Of a stretch of DNA of 64,000 nucleotides, positions 8,919-16,797 are shown one piece after another. The notes under the pieces are model-generated. The model was given only the letters and a program-made list of their open reading frames with translations, did not search any database and was not told the origin of the DNA. A program made the translations under genes and the position numbers. Origin of the DNA: Azospirillum ramasamyi (GTDB taxonomy: Bacteria; Pseudomonadota; Alphaproteobacteria; Azospirillales; Azospirillaceae). Every line of letters begins with the position of its first letter. Within the stretch, counting starts at the first letter, position 1. The stretch spans positions 373,885-437,884 of the forward strand of contig NZ_CP029834.1 in the NCBI RefSeq assembly GCF_003233655.1. Reading direction: 5' to 3'.

Positions 8919-9012
8919 AATTGCCTTCGGCGCGATCCCGAGTGTTGTATCTGGCAGGTTCGGTCATCGGCTGTCACAGGATGCCAGCGGAGACCAGGAG
9001 CGGGAGGGCGGC

Positions 9013-9942
9013 ATGGGTACCATTCATCGTTTGATCGAGACTCACGGCCGCGACGGCGCACTGGCCCTCGTTTCGGACGAGGAACGGCCGCTGATCGACA
9101 TCGCCGCTGCGGTCCAGGCCGCGGAAAACGGCAAGCTCGGCATCACCTATGCCGGATTCTGCCAGACGGCGCTGCCACATCGCCAGCTTCCCGACGACCA
9201 GCATTGGGAACGGCCGGGCCACAAGGTCAAGCTGGTGATCCAACCCGGCGTTATCGAGGACCGCAACGGCGTCACCCGCCGAATCGGCGTGCCCTATGGC
9301 AGCCGGGCGCGGATGATCCTGCTCTATCTCCAGACCCGCGCCATCCAGACCGGCAATCCGGAGGTGGAGCTTGGCGGTTCCATGCATGACTGGCTGAAGC
9401 GGATGGACATTCCGATCTGCGGCAAGGCCTATCGCGATGTCGAGGATCAGGCGGCGCGGCTGTCCGCCTGCCATCTCACCTTCTTCACCGATGCCGACGG
9501 CGGACGGCGGCAGAGCAAGGAATCGATCGTCGCCGACGCCATCCAGCTGCGCCGGCCCGACGACCGCCAGGGAACCCTGTTCACCGAGACGGTGCGGCTC
9601 AGCGACAGCTTCTTCAAGGCCCTGCGCGAACACCCGGTTCCGGTGGCGGAAGAGGCGCTGAAGGCGATCAGCGGCAAGTCGATGGCGCTCGACGTCTATA
9701 TCTGGCTCGCCTATCGGCTGCATTCGCTGGAAAAGCCGACGCCGATCACCTGGGCGGCGCTGCACGGCCAGTTCGGCGCCGGTTACGCCCTGGTCCGCCA
9801 GTTCAAGACCAAGTTCATCCCGAACCTGAAATACGCCATGGCGGCCTATCCCGACGCCCGCGTCGAGGAATCGGGCGAAGGGCTGATCCTCTACCCCTCG
9901 CGCCCGCCGATCAACGAGCGGGTGATGGCCCGCATCGCCTGA
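9013..9942 (+). CDS. repA: RepA-type plasmid replication initiator
   Basis: The 309-residue protein fits the plasmid-encoded RepA family found on Azospirillum and other alphaproteobacterial replicons: SRARMILLYLQTRAIQTGNPEVELG and SFFKALREHPVPVAEEALKAI are the recognisable blocks, and the C-terminal half (ALDVYIWLAYRLHSL, then FKTKFIPNLKYAMAAYP) looks like a winged-helix DNA-binding domain. It should bind the surrounding iterons and open the origin. The ATG at 9013 has a GGGAGGG ribosome binding site just upstream; the frame is open back to 8875 but crosses the inverted iteron at 8904. Iterons occur on both sides of the gene. It is not the RepC of repABC plasmids, and the parAB genes are 5 kb away in the opposite orientation. 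Confidence 0.9.
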   Translation: MGTIHRLIETHGRDGALALVSDEERPLIDIAAAVQAAENGKLGITYAGFCQTALPHRQLPDDQHWERPGHKVKLVIQPGVIEDRNGVTRRIGVPYGSRARMILLYLQTRAIQTGNPEVELGGSMHDWLKRMDIPICGKAYRDVEDQAARLSACHLTFFTDADGGRRQSKESIVADAIQLRRPDDRQGTLFTETVRLSDSFFKALREHPVPVAEEALKAISGKSMALDVYIWLAYRLHSLEKPTPITWAALHGQFGAGYALVRQFKTKFIPNLKYAMAAYPDARVEESGEGLILYPSRPPINERVMARIA

Positions 9943-9951
9943 TTGCACCGC

Positions 9952-10032
9952 TGAACTCTGGTGACGGCGGGCGAATCCGGCCTTGAACTCTGGTGACGCT
10001 TCGATCTCCAAAGTGCCCGTCACCAGAGTTCA
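9952..10032. repeat. Iteron cluster downstream of repA
   Basis: Three more iterons follow the repA stop codon: direct copies at 9952-9966 and 9984-9998 and an inverted copy at 10018-10032, all of the TGAACTCTGGTGACG variant. The direct copies are 32 bases apart. The inverted pair could form a hairpin and serve as a repA terminator or as a regulatory handcuffing site. The remaining bases 10033-10311, up to the end of the HPP gene, show nothing recognisable apart from TTATCCTCT near 10097, a poor DnaA-box match. Confidence 0.85.
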
Positions 10033-10311
10033 GGATTCCAACAGTCAGGCCTTCGCCTTTCCGAACATTCGCAGCGGCGGATTTCGACCCCAGGCTTATC
10101 CTCTTGCCCGGTTTTTGTGATAGGAATTGTTGCCTGCCACGGAATCGAGGGCAAGCGCGTGTCCAACCGGGCTTCATCGTCCCCGCTGTTATCGCCCTAC
10201 GACAATCCCGGTCTCGAATTGAACGGTGAAACAGGCCTGCATTCCTGTTTCATGCCGTTTCAAATGTTCCATTCCCCCTCCGCCTCGATGGCGGCGAAAG
10301 GGGACCGGCCG

Positions 10312-11502
10312 CTATGCCCGGCCACCGGAGGCGTCCCGCAAAGCGCTGCGCGGCGCCGTCCCGTTCAGCCCATCGACGCCGGTCTGCACCGCACGGGCAA
10401 GCGCGGTGCGGGCCAGCACCACCAGCAGGTCGGTCTGGGTGACCATGCCGAGAACCCGGCGGTTCTGGTCGACGATCACCACGTCATGGGTGCGTCCGTC
10501 CGACAGGCGGCCCAGCAGGCGGAAGACCGGCGTATCCGGCAGTTCGACCGTCGCCGGGGCCATGACGCTGGCGACGCGGGCGCCGCTGCGGCCGGTGTCG
10601 CCATGCGACAGCTGCTCGTGTCCGACGATGCCGACCACGGTGTTCCGGGCATCCACCACCGGCAGGGTGCGGAAGCCATGTTCCAGCAGGCGGGCGCGGG
10701 CCAGCTGCGGATGGGTGTCCAGCGTGACCGAGATTACATCGCGGGACATGATGTCCCGGCAGCTGATGTCGGCATGCAGGCGTTCCAGCGCATGCAGCTC
10801 GGCATTGACCAGCAGGGCGCTCAGATCCTCGCGGCTGACGTCCAGCGTCTCGGCCAGCCGGCGCAGCGCGACGTCCACGTCGCCCTGGGTCAGGCCGGGG
10901 CGCAGCTGCGGCGGCGGATCGCTGGTGCGGTGGGGGTTGACCGCCTTGTGCGGATAGCGGTGGCCGGACAGCCGGTGGAACATCAACCCGGCGATCAGCA
11001 GCAGGATGGAGTTCACCGCGACGGGGAAGAAGGCGAACTTGATCCCCATCTCCGTCACCGCCGGCCCGCCCAGCACCGCGGTCAGGGCGGCGGCTCCGCC
11101 CGGCGGATGGAGGCAGCGGGTCAGCGACATCGTGGCGATGGCCAGCGCCACCGCGGCGCCGCCGGCCAGCATCGGGTCGGGGATGACGGCGGCGACCAGC
11201 ACCCCGACGAGGGCCGACAGCGTGTTGCCGCCGACGATCGACCAGGGCTGCGCCAGCGGGCTGGCCGGCACGGCGAACAGCAGCACCGCCGACGCCCCCA
11301 TCGGCGCAACCAGCACCGGCGCGCTGGACATGTAGCTCAACATGTTGCGGCAGAGCAGCCCGGTGGCGGCGATGCCCAGCAGCGCGCCGCAGCAGGCGAT
11401 CATGCGGTCGCGCAGCGTGGCGCCGGGCAGGATCGGCCTGAACACACGATCTCCCCATCCCGCCAGGCGCTCGCGCAGGGCGGCAAACTTTCCCCTCGTC
11501 AT
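10312..11502 (-). CDS. HPP-family membrane protein with C-terminal CBS pair
   Basis: The N-terminal 190 residues form a four-helix HPP membrane domain with its name-giving motif in CLHPPGGAAALTAVLGG; the C-terminal part (about 250-380) is a CBS pair (SCRDIMSRDVISVTLDTHP, then VASVMAPATVELPDTPVFRLL). HPP proteins of cyanobacteria and chloroplasts have been linked to nitrite transport, but the role of HPP-CBS proteins in proteobacteria is not settled. CBS pairs usually sense adenine nucleotides. The ATG at 11502 gives MTRGKFAALRERLAG and follows a GGGGGACGGGGA ribosome binding site. Its promoter contains a near-perfect SoxR box, so expression probably responds to redox-cycling stress. Confidence 0.85.
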   Translation of the reverse strand: MTRGKFAALRERLAGWGDRVFRPILPGATLRDRMIACCGALLGIAATGLLCRNMLSYMSSAPVLVAPMGASAVLLFAVPASPLAQPWSIVGGNTLSALVGVLVAAVIPDPMLAGGAAVALAIATMSLTRCLHPPGGAAALTAVLGGPAVTEMGIKFAFFPVAVNSILLLIAGLMFHRLSGHRYPHKAVNPHRTSDPPPQLRPGLTQGDVDVALRRLAETLDVSREDLSALLVNAELHALERLHADISCRDIMSRDVISVTLDTHPQLARARLLEHGFRTLPVVDARNTVVGIVGHEQLSHGDTGRSGARVASVMAPATVELPDTPVFRLLGRLSDGRTHDVVIVDQNRRVLGMVTQTDLLVVLARTALARAVQTGVDGLNGTAPRSALRDASGGRA

Positions 11503-11565
11503 ACGGTCCCCGTCCCCCTGATTACCCGATCGGCACTTTGCCCATCCGGGCAGCAAAGTTGGGGC

Positions 11566-11596
11566 AGGCTAAAACCTCAACACAACTTGAGGTCAA
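11566..11596 (-). promoter_or_regulatory. SoxR box within the HPP-CBS gene promoter
   Basis: CCTCAACACAACTTGAGG (11575-11592) matches the classical SoxR operator CCTCAAGTTAACTTGAGG except for the central bases. On the minus strand it lies between a -35 TTGACC (11591-11596) and a -10 TAGCCT (11566-11571) with a 19-base spacer, the over-long spacing that SoxR, like other MerR proteins, corrects by distorting the DNA. The geometry mirrors the enterobacterial soxS promoter and points toward the HPP-CBS gene. Confidence 0.85.
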
Positions 11597-11649
11597 GCGG
11601 AAACGGCGTCACACTGGCGGGGCAGGGTTGCGGGAAAGAGGGGGCCGGG

Positions 11650-12105
11650 ATGCTGTCGCCGGAGGAGTATGACAAGGATCTGACGGTGGGGGAGGTGGCG
11701 CGCCGGTCCGGCGTCGCGGTCTCGACCATCCATTTCTACGAGGCGCAGGGGCTGATCCGCAGCTGGCGCAATTCCGGCAACCAGCGCCGCTTCTCCCGCG
11801 ACGTGCTGCGGCGGGTGGCGGTGATCAAGGTGGCGCAGCGGCTGGGCATCTCGCTCGCGTCCATCGCCGACGCGCTGAACGCCCTGCCGGAGGACCGCAC
11901 CCCGACCACGGACGACTGGCAACGGATGTCGGAGCGCTGGCGGCGGGAGCTGGACGAGCGCATCGCCAAGCTGACGAAGCTGCGCGACAATCTCGACGGC
12001 TGCATCGGCTGCGGCTGCCTGTCGATCCGCGACTGCCCGCTGCGCAACCCGTGGGACGAGCTGGGGGATGGCGGCGCCGGGCCGCGTCTTCTCGATCCGT
12101 CCTGA
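11650..12105 (+). CDS. soxR: SoxR-type redox-sensitive MerR regulator
   Basis: This 151-residue MerR-family protein has the winged helix at the N-terminus (TVGEVARRSGVAVSTIHFYEAQGLI), a dimerisation helix, and the [2Fe-2S]-binding cysteine cluster CIGCGCLSIRDCP near residue 120, the hallmark of SoxR. The cluster is oxidised by redox-cycling drugs or superoxide, switching the protein to an activator. The ATG at 11650 was chosen because the preceding open frame crosses the SoxR box. It is divergent from the HPP-CBS gene, whose promoter carries the box; no soxS gene is present, as is usual outside enterobacteria. Autoregulation through the same site is possible. Confidence 0.93.
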   Translation: MLSPEEYDKDLTVGEVARRSGVAVSTIHFYEAQGLIRSWRNSGNQRRFSRDVLRRVAVIKVAQRLGISLASIADALNALPEDRTPTTDDWQRMSERWRRELDERIAKLTKLRDNLDGCIGCGCLSIRDCPLRNPWDELGDGGAGPRLLDPS

Positions 12106-12134
12106 GGATCGCGGCCCGGCACCGCCCTATGGCG

Positions 12135-12872
12135 TCAGTCCACCGTCAGGGTCAGGCTGCCCATGGTGCCGTAACGGGCGACCGACCGGCTGCCGGGCTG
12201 GACGAAGACGGTGCCGGTGCAGGAACCGGTGGTCACCACCTCGCCGGCATGCAGGCCGCCGAAGCTGCGGGCGCCGACATTGGCCATCCACACCAGCAGC
12301 CGCACCGGGTCGCCGGCGCTGTTGCCGCCGACCGTCTCCATCCTGGTCTCGCCGTCGACCTCCAGCGTCACCGCCTCCGAGAGCGGATCGAGGGCGCGCC
12401 AGTCGGCGATCGCCGGACCGACGATCAGCGCACCGTGGTTGAACTGGTCCGCCATGTGGCTGAGCCTGTCCTGGCTGCCGAAGCCGGTGAAGCGGGTATC
12501 GACGATCTCCCAGGCCGGATGGACGGAGGCGACGGCGTCCAGAACCTCGTCCCGCGTATAGGGCTGTTCACGTGCCGCCAGGTCGCTGCCGAAGCGGTAG
12601 GCGATCTCCGCCTCCACCCCGATGACCTGGAACATGTTGGCCGGCAGATGGCCGGTGTTCTCGAAGACGGTGGCGGCGTTGATCGGCGCGCGGAAGGGCT
12701 CGGCATCGGGCGTGGCCGCGCCGACCTTCCAGGCGGTGACGGGGCCGAGGCGGCGGGCGACGGCGTCCTGGATCGCATAGGCCTCGGCCTCGTCGGCGGG
12801 GCGGTTGTCCAGCGCGCTCAGCCATTTGCGGGTCTCGCGTGCCGCGATCAGGGCCTCGACGGTATCGGTCAT
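12135..12872 (-). CDS. 2-keto-4-pentenoate hydratase / FAH-fold enzyme
   Basis: The 245-residue product fits the MhpD-like branch of the fumarylacetoacetate hydrolase superfamily, metal-dependent enzymes acting on 2-keto acids (hydratases or decarboxylases). Recognisable blocks are AWKVGAATPDAEPFRAPI, the metal-ligand region VEAEIAYRFGSDL, and GGNSAGDPVRLLVWMAN. The start at 12872 overlaps the LacI stop as ATGA. It is the third gene of a unit with a D-2-hydroxyacid dehydrogenase and a LacI regulator, so it probably processes a keto acid or keto-sugar acid; the exact substrate is unknown. Confidence 0.8.
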   Translation of the reverse strand: MTDTVEALIAARETRKWLSALDNRPADEAEAYAIQDAVARRLGPVTAWKVGAATPDAEPFRAPINAATVFENTGHLPANMFQVIGVEAEIAYRFGSDLAAREQPYTRDEVLDAVASVHPAWEIVDTRFTGFGSQDRLSHMADQFNHGALIVGPAIADWRALDPLSEAVTLEVDGETRMETVGGNSAGDPVRLLVWMANVGARSFGGLHAGEVVTTGSCTGTVFVQPGSRSVARYGTMGSLTLTVD

Positions 12873-13945
12873 GACAGGTCTCTGTGGTGGATGGAGGGGG
12901 GAGGGGCGCCGCAGGAATCGCGGACGATCAGCCGGCTCGGCAGGATGATCCGTTCGGGCGGGCCCTGCGGGTCGGCGATGCGGCGCAGGAGCAGGCGGGC
13001 GGCTTCCTGCCCGATCCGCCTTGCGGAGGTGGCGACGGTGGTGAGCGCCGGGCGGCTGAGCGCGGCCTCCGGCACGTCGTCGAAGCCGGTGACGGCCAGA
13101 TCGCGGCCGGCCCTGAGGCCCCGCGCCTCCAGCCCCAGCATCAGCCCCAGCGCCACCACGTCGTTGTAGCACAAGGCCGCCGTCGGGGCCGCCATAGGGG
13201 CCGGCAACCGATTGAGCAGGTCATCCGCCGCCTCGGCGCCCGACCGCCGGGTCAGTGGACAGCGCAGGACCAGATCGTCCGGCAGTCCATGCCGCCGCAT
13301 CGCCGCGGTGAAGCCGGCATGGCGCGCCGCGTAGGCGGAATGGTCCAGTGTCCCGCCGACGAAGGCGATCCGGCTGTGCCCCAGCGCGACCAGATGGTCG
13401 ACCGCCGTCTCCACACCCGCCCGGTAGTCCGCCCCGGCATAGTCGCGTCCGCGATCGGAGACGAAGCGCAGGGCCTGCACGCAGGGCAGCCGCCAGCGGT
13501 CCAGCCGGTCCAAAAGCTCGCCTTGCGTTCCGGCGGCGGGGCAGAGGATCACCCCGTCGACATTGTGTTCGCGCATCCGCCGCAGGAAACGCTCCTGCCG
13601 TTCCGGCTGCTCGGCGGTGTTGGCGATGAAGGCGACGAAGCCCTCGGCGTCCAGCACATCGTCCACCCCCGCCGTCAGCTCGGCATAGAAGGGGTTGCTC
13701 AGTTCGCAGACCAACAGCCCGACGGTCTGGGTGCGGGCGGCGCGCAGGGTGGCGGCGCCCCGGTTGTAGATGTAACCGAGCGCCGCCATGGCGCCCTGCA
13801 CCCGCTCCCGCGTCTCCGCCGCCACCAGCGGGCTGCCGCGCAGCACCAGCGACACGGTCGAGCGCGACACCCCGGCATGGCCGGCGACCTCCGTCAGGGT
13901 GATGCGGCCGTTACCCGGCTTGCTGCCGTCGGGCGGCTTGGCCAA
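12869..13945 (-). CDS. LacI-family transcriptional regulator
   Basis: This 358-residue repressor has the LacI helix-turn-helix at residues 15-40 (ITLTEVAGHAGVSRSTVSLVLRG with the hinge region after it) and a periplasmic-binding-protein-like effector domain. The start at 13945 is a TTG (protein M-A-K-P-P-D); no ATG lies in front of the helix-turn-helix in this frame, which supports the TTG. It sits between a dehydrogenase gene (12-base gap) and a hydratase gene (ATGA overlap) in one operon. The 20-bp palindrome at 15110-15129, between this operon and the MFS gene, is a very good LacI-type operator and its likely target. Confidence 0.9.
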   Translation of the reverse strand: MAKPPDGSKPGNGRITLTEVAGHAGVSRSTVSLVLRGSPLVAAETRERVQGAMAALGYIYNRGAATLRAARTQTVGLLVCELSNPFYAELTAGVDDVLDAEGFVAFIANTAEQPERQERFLRRMREHNVDGVILCPAAGTQGELLDRLDRWRLPCVQALRFVSDRGRDYAGADYRAGVETAVDHLVALGHSRIAFVGGTLDHSAYAARHAGFTAAMRRHGLPDDLVLRCPLTRRSGAEAADDLLNRLPAPMAAPTAALCYNDVVALGLMLGLEARGLRAGRDLAVTGFDDVPEAALSRPALTTVATSARRIGQEAARLLLRRIADPQGPPERIILPSRLIVRDSCGAPPPSIHHRDLS

Positions 13946-13957
13946 GATGGCGGAGCC

Positions 13958-14896
13958 TCACACGACGGCGGTCGGCAGCGGCCGGCCGGCGAAGAAGGCC
14001 TCCAGATTGTCCAGCACCAGCCGGCCCATCGCCATGCGCGTCTCCACCGTGGCGCTGGCCTGATGCGGCTGCAGAACGACGTTGTCGAGGCCGTAGAATC
14101 CTTCCGGCACGTTGGGCTCGTCGGCGAAGACGTCCAGCCCGGCCCCGCCGATCCGGCCCTCGGTCAATGCCGCCAGCAGCTCCGGCTCGTCCACCACGCT
14201 GCCGCGGGCGACGTTGACCAGGATGCCGTCGGGGCCGAGCGCGTCCAGCAGCTCGCGGCCCACCATGTTGCGCGAGTCCGGCCCCGCCGACGCCGCGACC
14301 ACCAGGATGTCGCTCTCCCGCGCCAGATCGGCCGGCGAGGCGACGAAGCGGTAGGGCACGCCCTCGCGCGGCTTGCGGTTGGTGTAGGCGATGGACATGC
14401 CGAAGGCTTCGGCGCGCCTGGCGATGGCCTCGCCGATGCGGCCCAGCCCCAGCACGCCCAGCCGCTTGCCGCTGACCTTGCGGGCGAGCGGCAGCTTGCC
14501 CGTCGGCCACTGCCCGGCCCGGACGAAGCGATCGCCCACCGCCATGCGGCGCGACGTTGCGATCAGCAGCCCGATGGCGAGGTCCGCAACGTCATCGGTC
14601 AGCACGTCGGGCGTGTTGGTGACGCGCACGCCGCGGCCGCGGCAATGCTCCAGATCGACCGCATCGGTGCCGACGCCGTTGATGGCGACGATTCCCAGCT
14701 TGGGCAGGGCGTCGACGACGGCGTTCTTCACGCCGGTTCCGCCGCCGGTGACGACGGCGTGCACCCGGTCGGCCAGTTCGGCGACCAGCCGGTCGCGGTC
14801 AGGCGCGGCGGACAGGCGGTGGACGGTGTAGGCCGCGTCCAGCGCCTGCTCGATGGCGGGCATCATCGGTTCGACGAGGAGGATTTCGGGCTTCAT
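13958..14896 (-). CDS. D-2-hydroxyacid dehydrogenase (2-ketogluconate / hydroxypyruvate reductase type)
   Basis: The 312-residue enzyme belongs to the NAD(P)-dependent D-isomer 2-hydroxyacid dehydrogenases. The nucleotide-binding loop is GVLGLGRIGEAIARR, followed by the arginine region VNVARGSVVDEPELL, the glutamate region GGAGLDVFADEPNVPE and the catalytic histidine in VVLQPHQASAT. YTNRKPREGVPY after the second beta strand, lacking the acidic NAD-selecting residue, favours NADPH, as in glyoxylate/hydroxypyruvate reductases and 2-ketogluconate reductases. The ATG at 14896 follows AAGGA. It leads the operon with the LacI regulator and hydratase and is divergent from the MFS gene. Confidence 0.88.
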   Translation of the reverse strand: MKPEILLVEPMMPAIEQALDAAYTVHRLSAAPDRDRLVAELADRVHAVVTGGGTGVKNAVVDALPKLGIVAINGVGTDAVDLEHCRGRGVRVTNTPDVLTDDVADLAIGLLIATSRRMAVGDRFVRAGQWPTGKLPLARKVSGKRLGVLGLGRIGEAIARRAEAFGMSIAYTNRKPREGVPYRFVASPADLARESDILVVAASAGPDSRNMVGRELLDALGPDGILVNVARGSVVDEPELLAALTEGRIGGAGLDVFADEPNVPEGFYGLDNVVLQPHQASATVETRMAMGRLVLDNLEAFFAGRPLPTAVV

Positions 14897-15050
14897 CACG
14901 ACTGTCCTTGGTGGGGGATTGGTCCTCGGCGGGCCGGAATCCGGCCGGGGAAGCTTCGCGTCCATTCCGATCTCGGCGCGGTCCATGAGGATCACGCGAC
15001 GCGCCTTTGTCCGTCGCCGGTCCATCCGGGAGCAATCCCCCGGAACGCGA

Positions 15051-15081
15051 TTTCCTTCGCTGTCTGGTTTCCTTCGCTGTC
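15051..15081. repeat. 14-bp direct repeat in the MFS/dehydrogenase intergenic region
   Basis: TTTCCTTCGCTGTC occurs at 15051-15064 and again at 15068-15081, with TGG between. It lies about 30 bases from the LacI-type palindrome, inside the 391-base divergent control region 14897-15287. It may be a slippage duplication or a second regulator's half-sites; nothing else was recognised in that region besides the palindrome. Confidence 0.7.
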
Positions 15082-15109
15082 CTGCCGCCCTGCATGCTTT
15101 GCGGCAGGC

Positions 15110-15129
15110 TATTTGGATCGATCCAAATA
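15110..15129. promoter_or_regulatory. Perfect 20-bp palindrome, probable LacI-family operator
   Basis: TATTTGGATCGATCCAAATA is its own reverse complement over all 20 bases and has the central CG typical of LacI-family operators. It lies between the divergent dehydrogenase-lacI-hydratase operon and the MFS transporter gene, so one site could control both directions. The sequence symmetry is observed; the assignment to the LacI protein encoded at 12869-13945 is by position. Confidence 0.8.
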
Positions 15130-15287
15130 CGCAACGGGAATTGAGAAGAGTCATTACAATTCGTGTATCAGACTTTTGGCAGGTGCCTGGATGGAGAACG
15201 GCGAAACCTTCCATTGCGGCCGGATGTTTCATCGGTTGCCGGCAAGCCTCACCCGGCTTGTCCGCAGCCCGAAGGGTTCCGTCCGCC

Positions 15288-16784
15288 ATGACCGCCAGAC
15301 AAAGCGCTGCTCCCGATTCCGCGCCAGGGAATGCCATGGTGAGCAGTCTCGTGCCCGCCCGGATGGACCGGCTGCCTTGGGCCCGCTTCCACTGGATGGT
15401 CGTGGTGGGGCTGGGCGTCAGCTGGATCCTGGACGGCATCGAAATCCAGCTGATCTCGGCCTCCGGCTACAAGGAAAGCCTGGGCATGTCGAGTGCCGAG
15501 GTCGGGCTCGCCGGGACCATCTATCTTATGGGGCAGGTGGTCGGCGCGCTCGTCTTCGGGCGGCTGACCGACCGCTGGGGGCGCAAGCGGCTGTTCATCA
15601 CCACGCTGGCGATCTACCTGATCGCGTCCGGCATCGCCGGGTTCGCCTGGACGCCGTGGTTCCTCTATCTCTGGCGCTTCGTCGCCGGGATGGGGATCGG
15701 CGGCGAATATGCCGCCATCAACTCCGCAATCGACGAGCTGATTCCCGCCCGCTACCGCGGCCGCGTCGACATCGCCATCAACGGCACCTACTGGGGCGGC
15801 GCGATGATCGGCGCCGTCGGCAGCGTCTTTCTTCTCGACCACTCCCTGGTCCCGGAGGATCTCGGCTGGCGGATCGCCTTCTTCATCGGCCCGCTTCTGG
15901 GGCTGGCCATCATCCATCTGCGCCGATTCATCCCGGAGAGCCCGCGCTGGATGGTCACCCACGGCATGGAGGCGGAGGCCGAGCGCATCGTCGACGGCAT
16001 CGAGGCCAGCGTTCGCGACCAGGGAAAGACGCTGCCGCCGGTCGATCCGCGGCGGGCCATGTCCATCATCCCCGAGGATTCCGTGTCCTACGCCCAGCTT
16101 GTGGACGTCTTCTTCCGGCAATATCCGTCCCGCACCTTCCTGGGCGTGACGATGATGGTCACGCAATCCTTCCTCTACAACGCGATCTTCTTCACCTACG
16201 CCCTCGTCCTTCAGAATTTCTATCACCTCGACCCGTCGCAGACGGCGCTCTATTTCTTCCCCTTCGCCGCCGGCAACCTGATCGGGCCGCTGCTGCTGGG
16301 GCCGCTGTTCGACACGGTGGGGCGGCGGCGGATGATCTTCGGCACCTATCTGCTGGCGGGAACGGTGCTGCTGGCCTCTGCCATCCTGTTCCGGCAGGGA
16401 GTGCTGACGGCGGACACGCACACTGTCTTCTGGTGCGTCTCCTTCTTCTTCGCCTCGGCGGGCGCGTCCTCGGCCTATCTGACGGTCAGCGAGATCTTCC
16501 CGCTGGAGGTGCGCGCGCAGGCCATCTCCTATTTCTTCGCCATCGCCCAGGTGGTGGGCTCCACCGGGCCCCTGCTGTTCGGCTGGCTGGTGGGGGAGGG
16601 TACGGAGCGCGACCCGCTGTTCTGGGGCTATGTGCTGGGGTCGGTGGTGATGATGTTCGGCGGCGTGGTCGCCCTGATCTACGGCGTCGATGCCGAAGGC
16701 AAGGGGCTGGAGGAGATCGCCGAACCCCTGACCAAGGCCGACCGCGACCGCGGGGTGGGAGAGGAGGCGGCGGAAACGATCTGA
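15288..16784 (+). CDS. MFS transporter, sugar/organic-acid porter type
   Basis: The 498-residue protein has twelve predicted membrane helices with MFS signatures: GRLTDRWGRKRLFI between helices 2 and 3, a second copy FDTVGRRRMIFGTY in the C-terminal half, and RYRGRVDIAINGTYWGG after helix 4. PESPRWMVTHG before the central loop is the mark of sugar-porter/SV2-like members. The ATG at 15288 was chosen over the further open frame upstream, which crosses the operator region; a second ATG (MVSSLVPARMDRL) follows 15 residues later. Divergent from the LacI operon and sharing its palindrome, it probably imports the substrate used by the dehydrogenase and hydratase. Confidence 0.88.
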   Translation: MTARQSAAPDSAPGNAMVSSLVPARMDRLPWARFHWMVVVGLGVSWILDGIEIQLISASGYKESLGMSSAEVGLAGTIYLMGQVVGALVFGRLTDRWGRKRLFITTLAIYLIASGIAGFAWTPWFLYLWRFVAGMGIGGEYAAINSAIDELIPARYRGRVDIAINGTYWGGAMIGAVGSVFLLDHSLVPEDLGWRIAFFIGPLLGLAIIHLRRFIPESPRWMVTHGMEAEAERIVDGIEASVRDQGKTLPPVDPRRAMSIIPEDSVSYAQLVDVFFRQYPSRTFLGVTMMVTQSFLYNAIFFTYALVLQNFYHLDPSQTALYFFPFAAGNLIGPLLLGPLFDTVGRRRMIFGTYLLAGTVLLASAILFRQGVLTADTHTVFWCVSFFFASAGASSAYLTVSEIFPLEVRAQAISYFFAIAQVVGSTGPLLFGWLVGEGTERDPLFWGYVLGSVVMMFGGVVALIYGVDAEGKGLEEIAEPLTKADRDRGVGEEAAETI

Positions 16785-16797
16785 CCGCCGCCGCGGC

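Noticed and set aside
10117..11649. Long N-terminal extension of the SoxR-type regulator
   Set aside because: That stretch is antisense to the HPP-CBS gene and crosses the SoxR box; the ATG at 11650 gives a normal-length SoxR.
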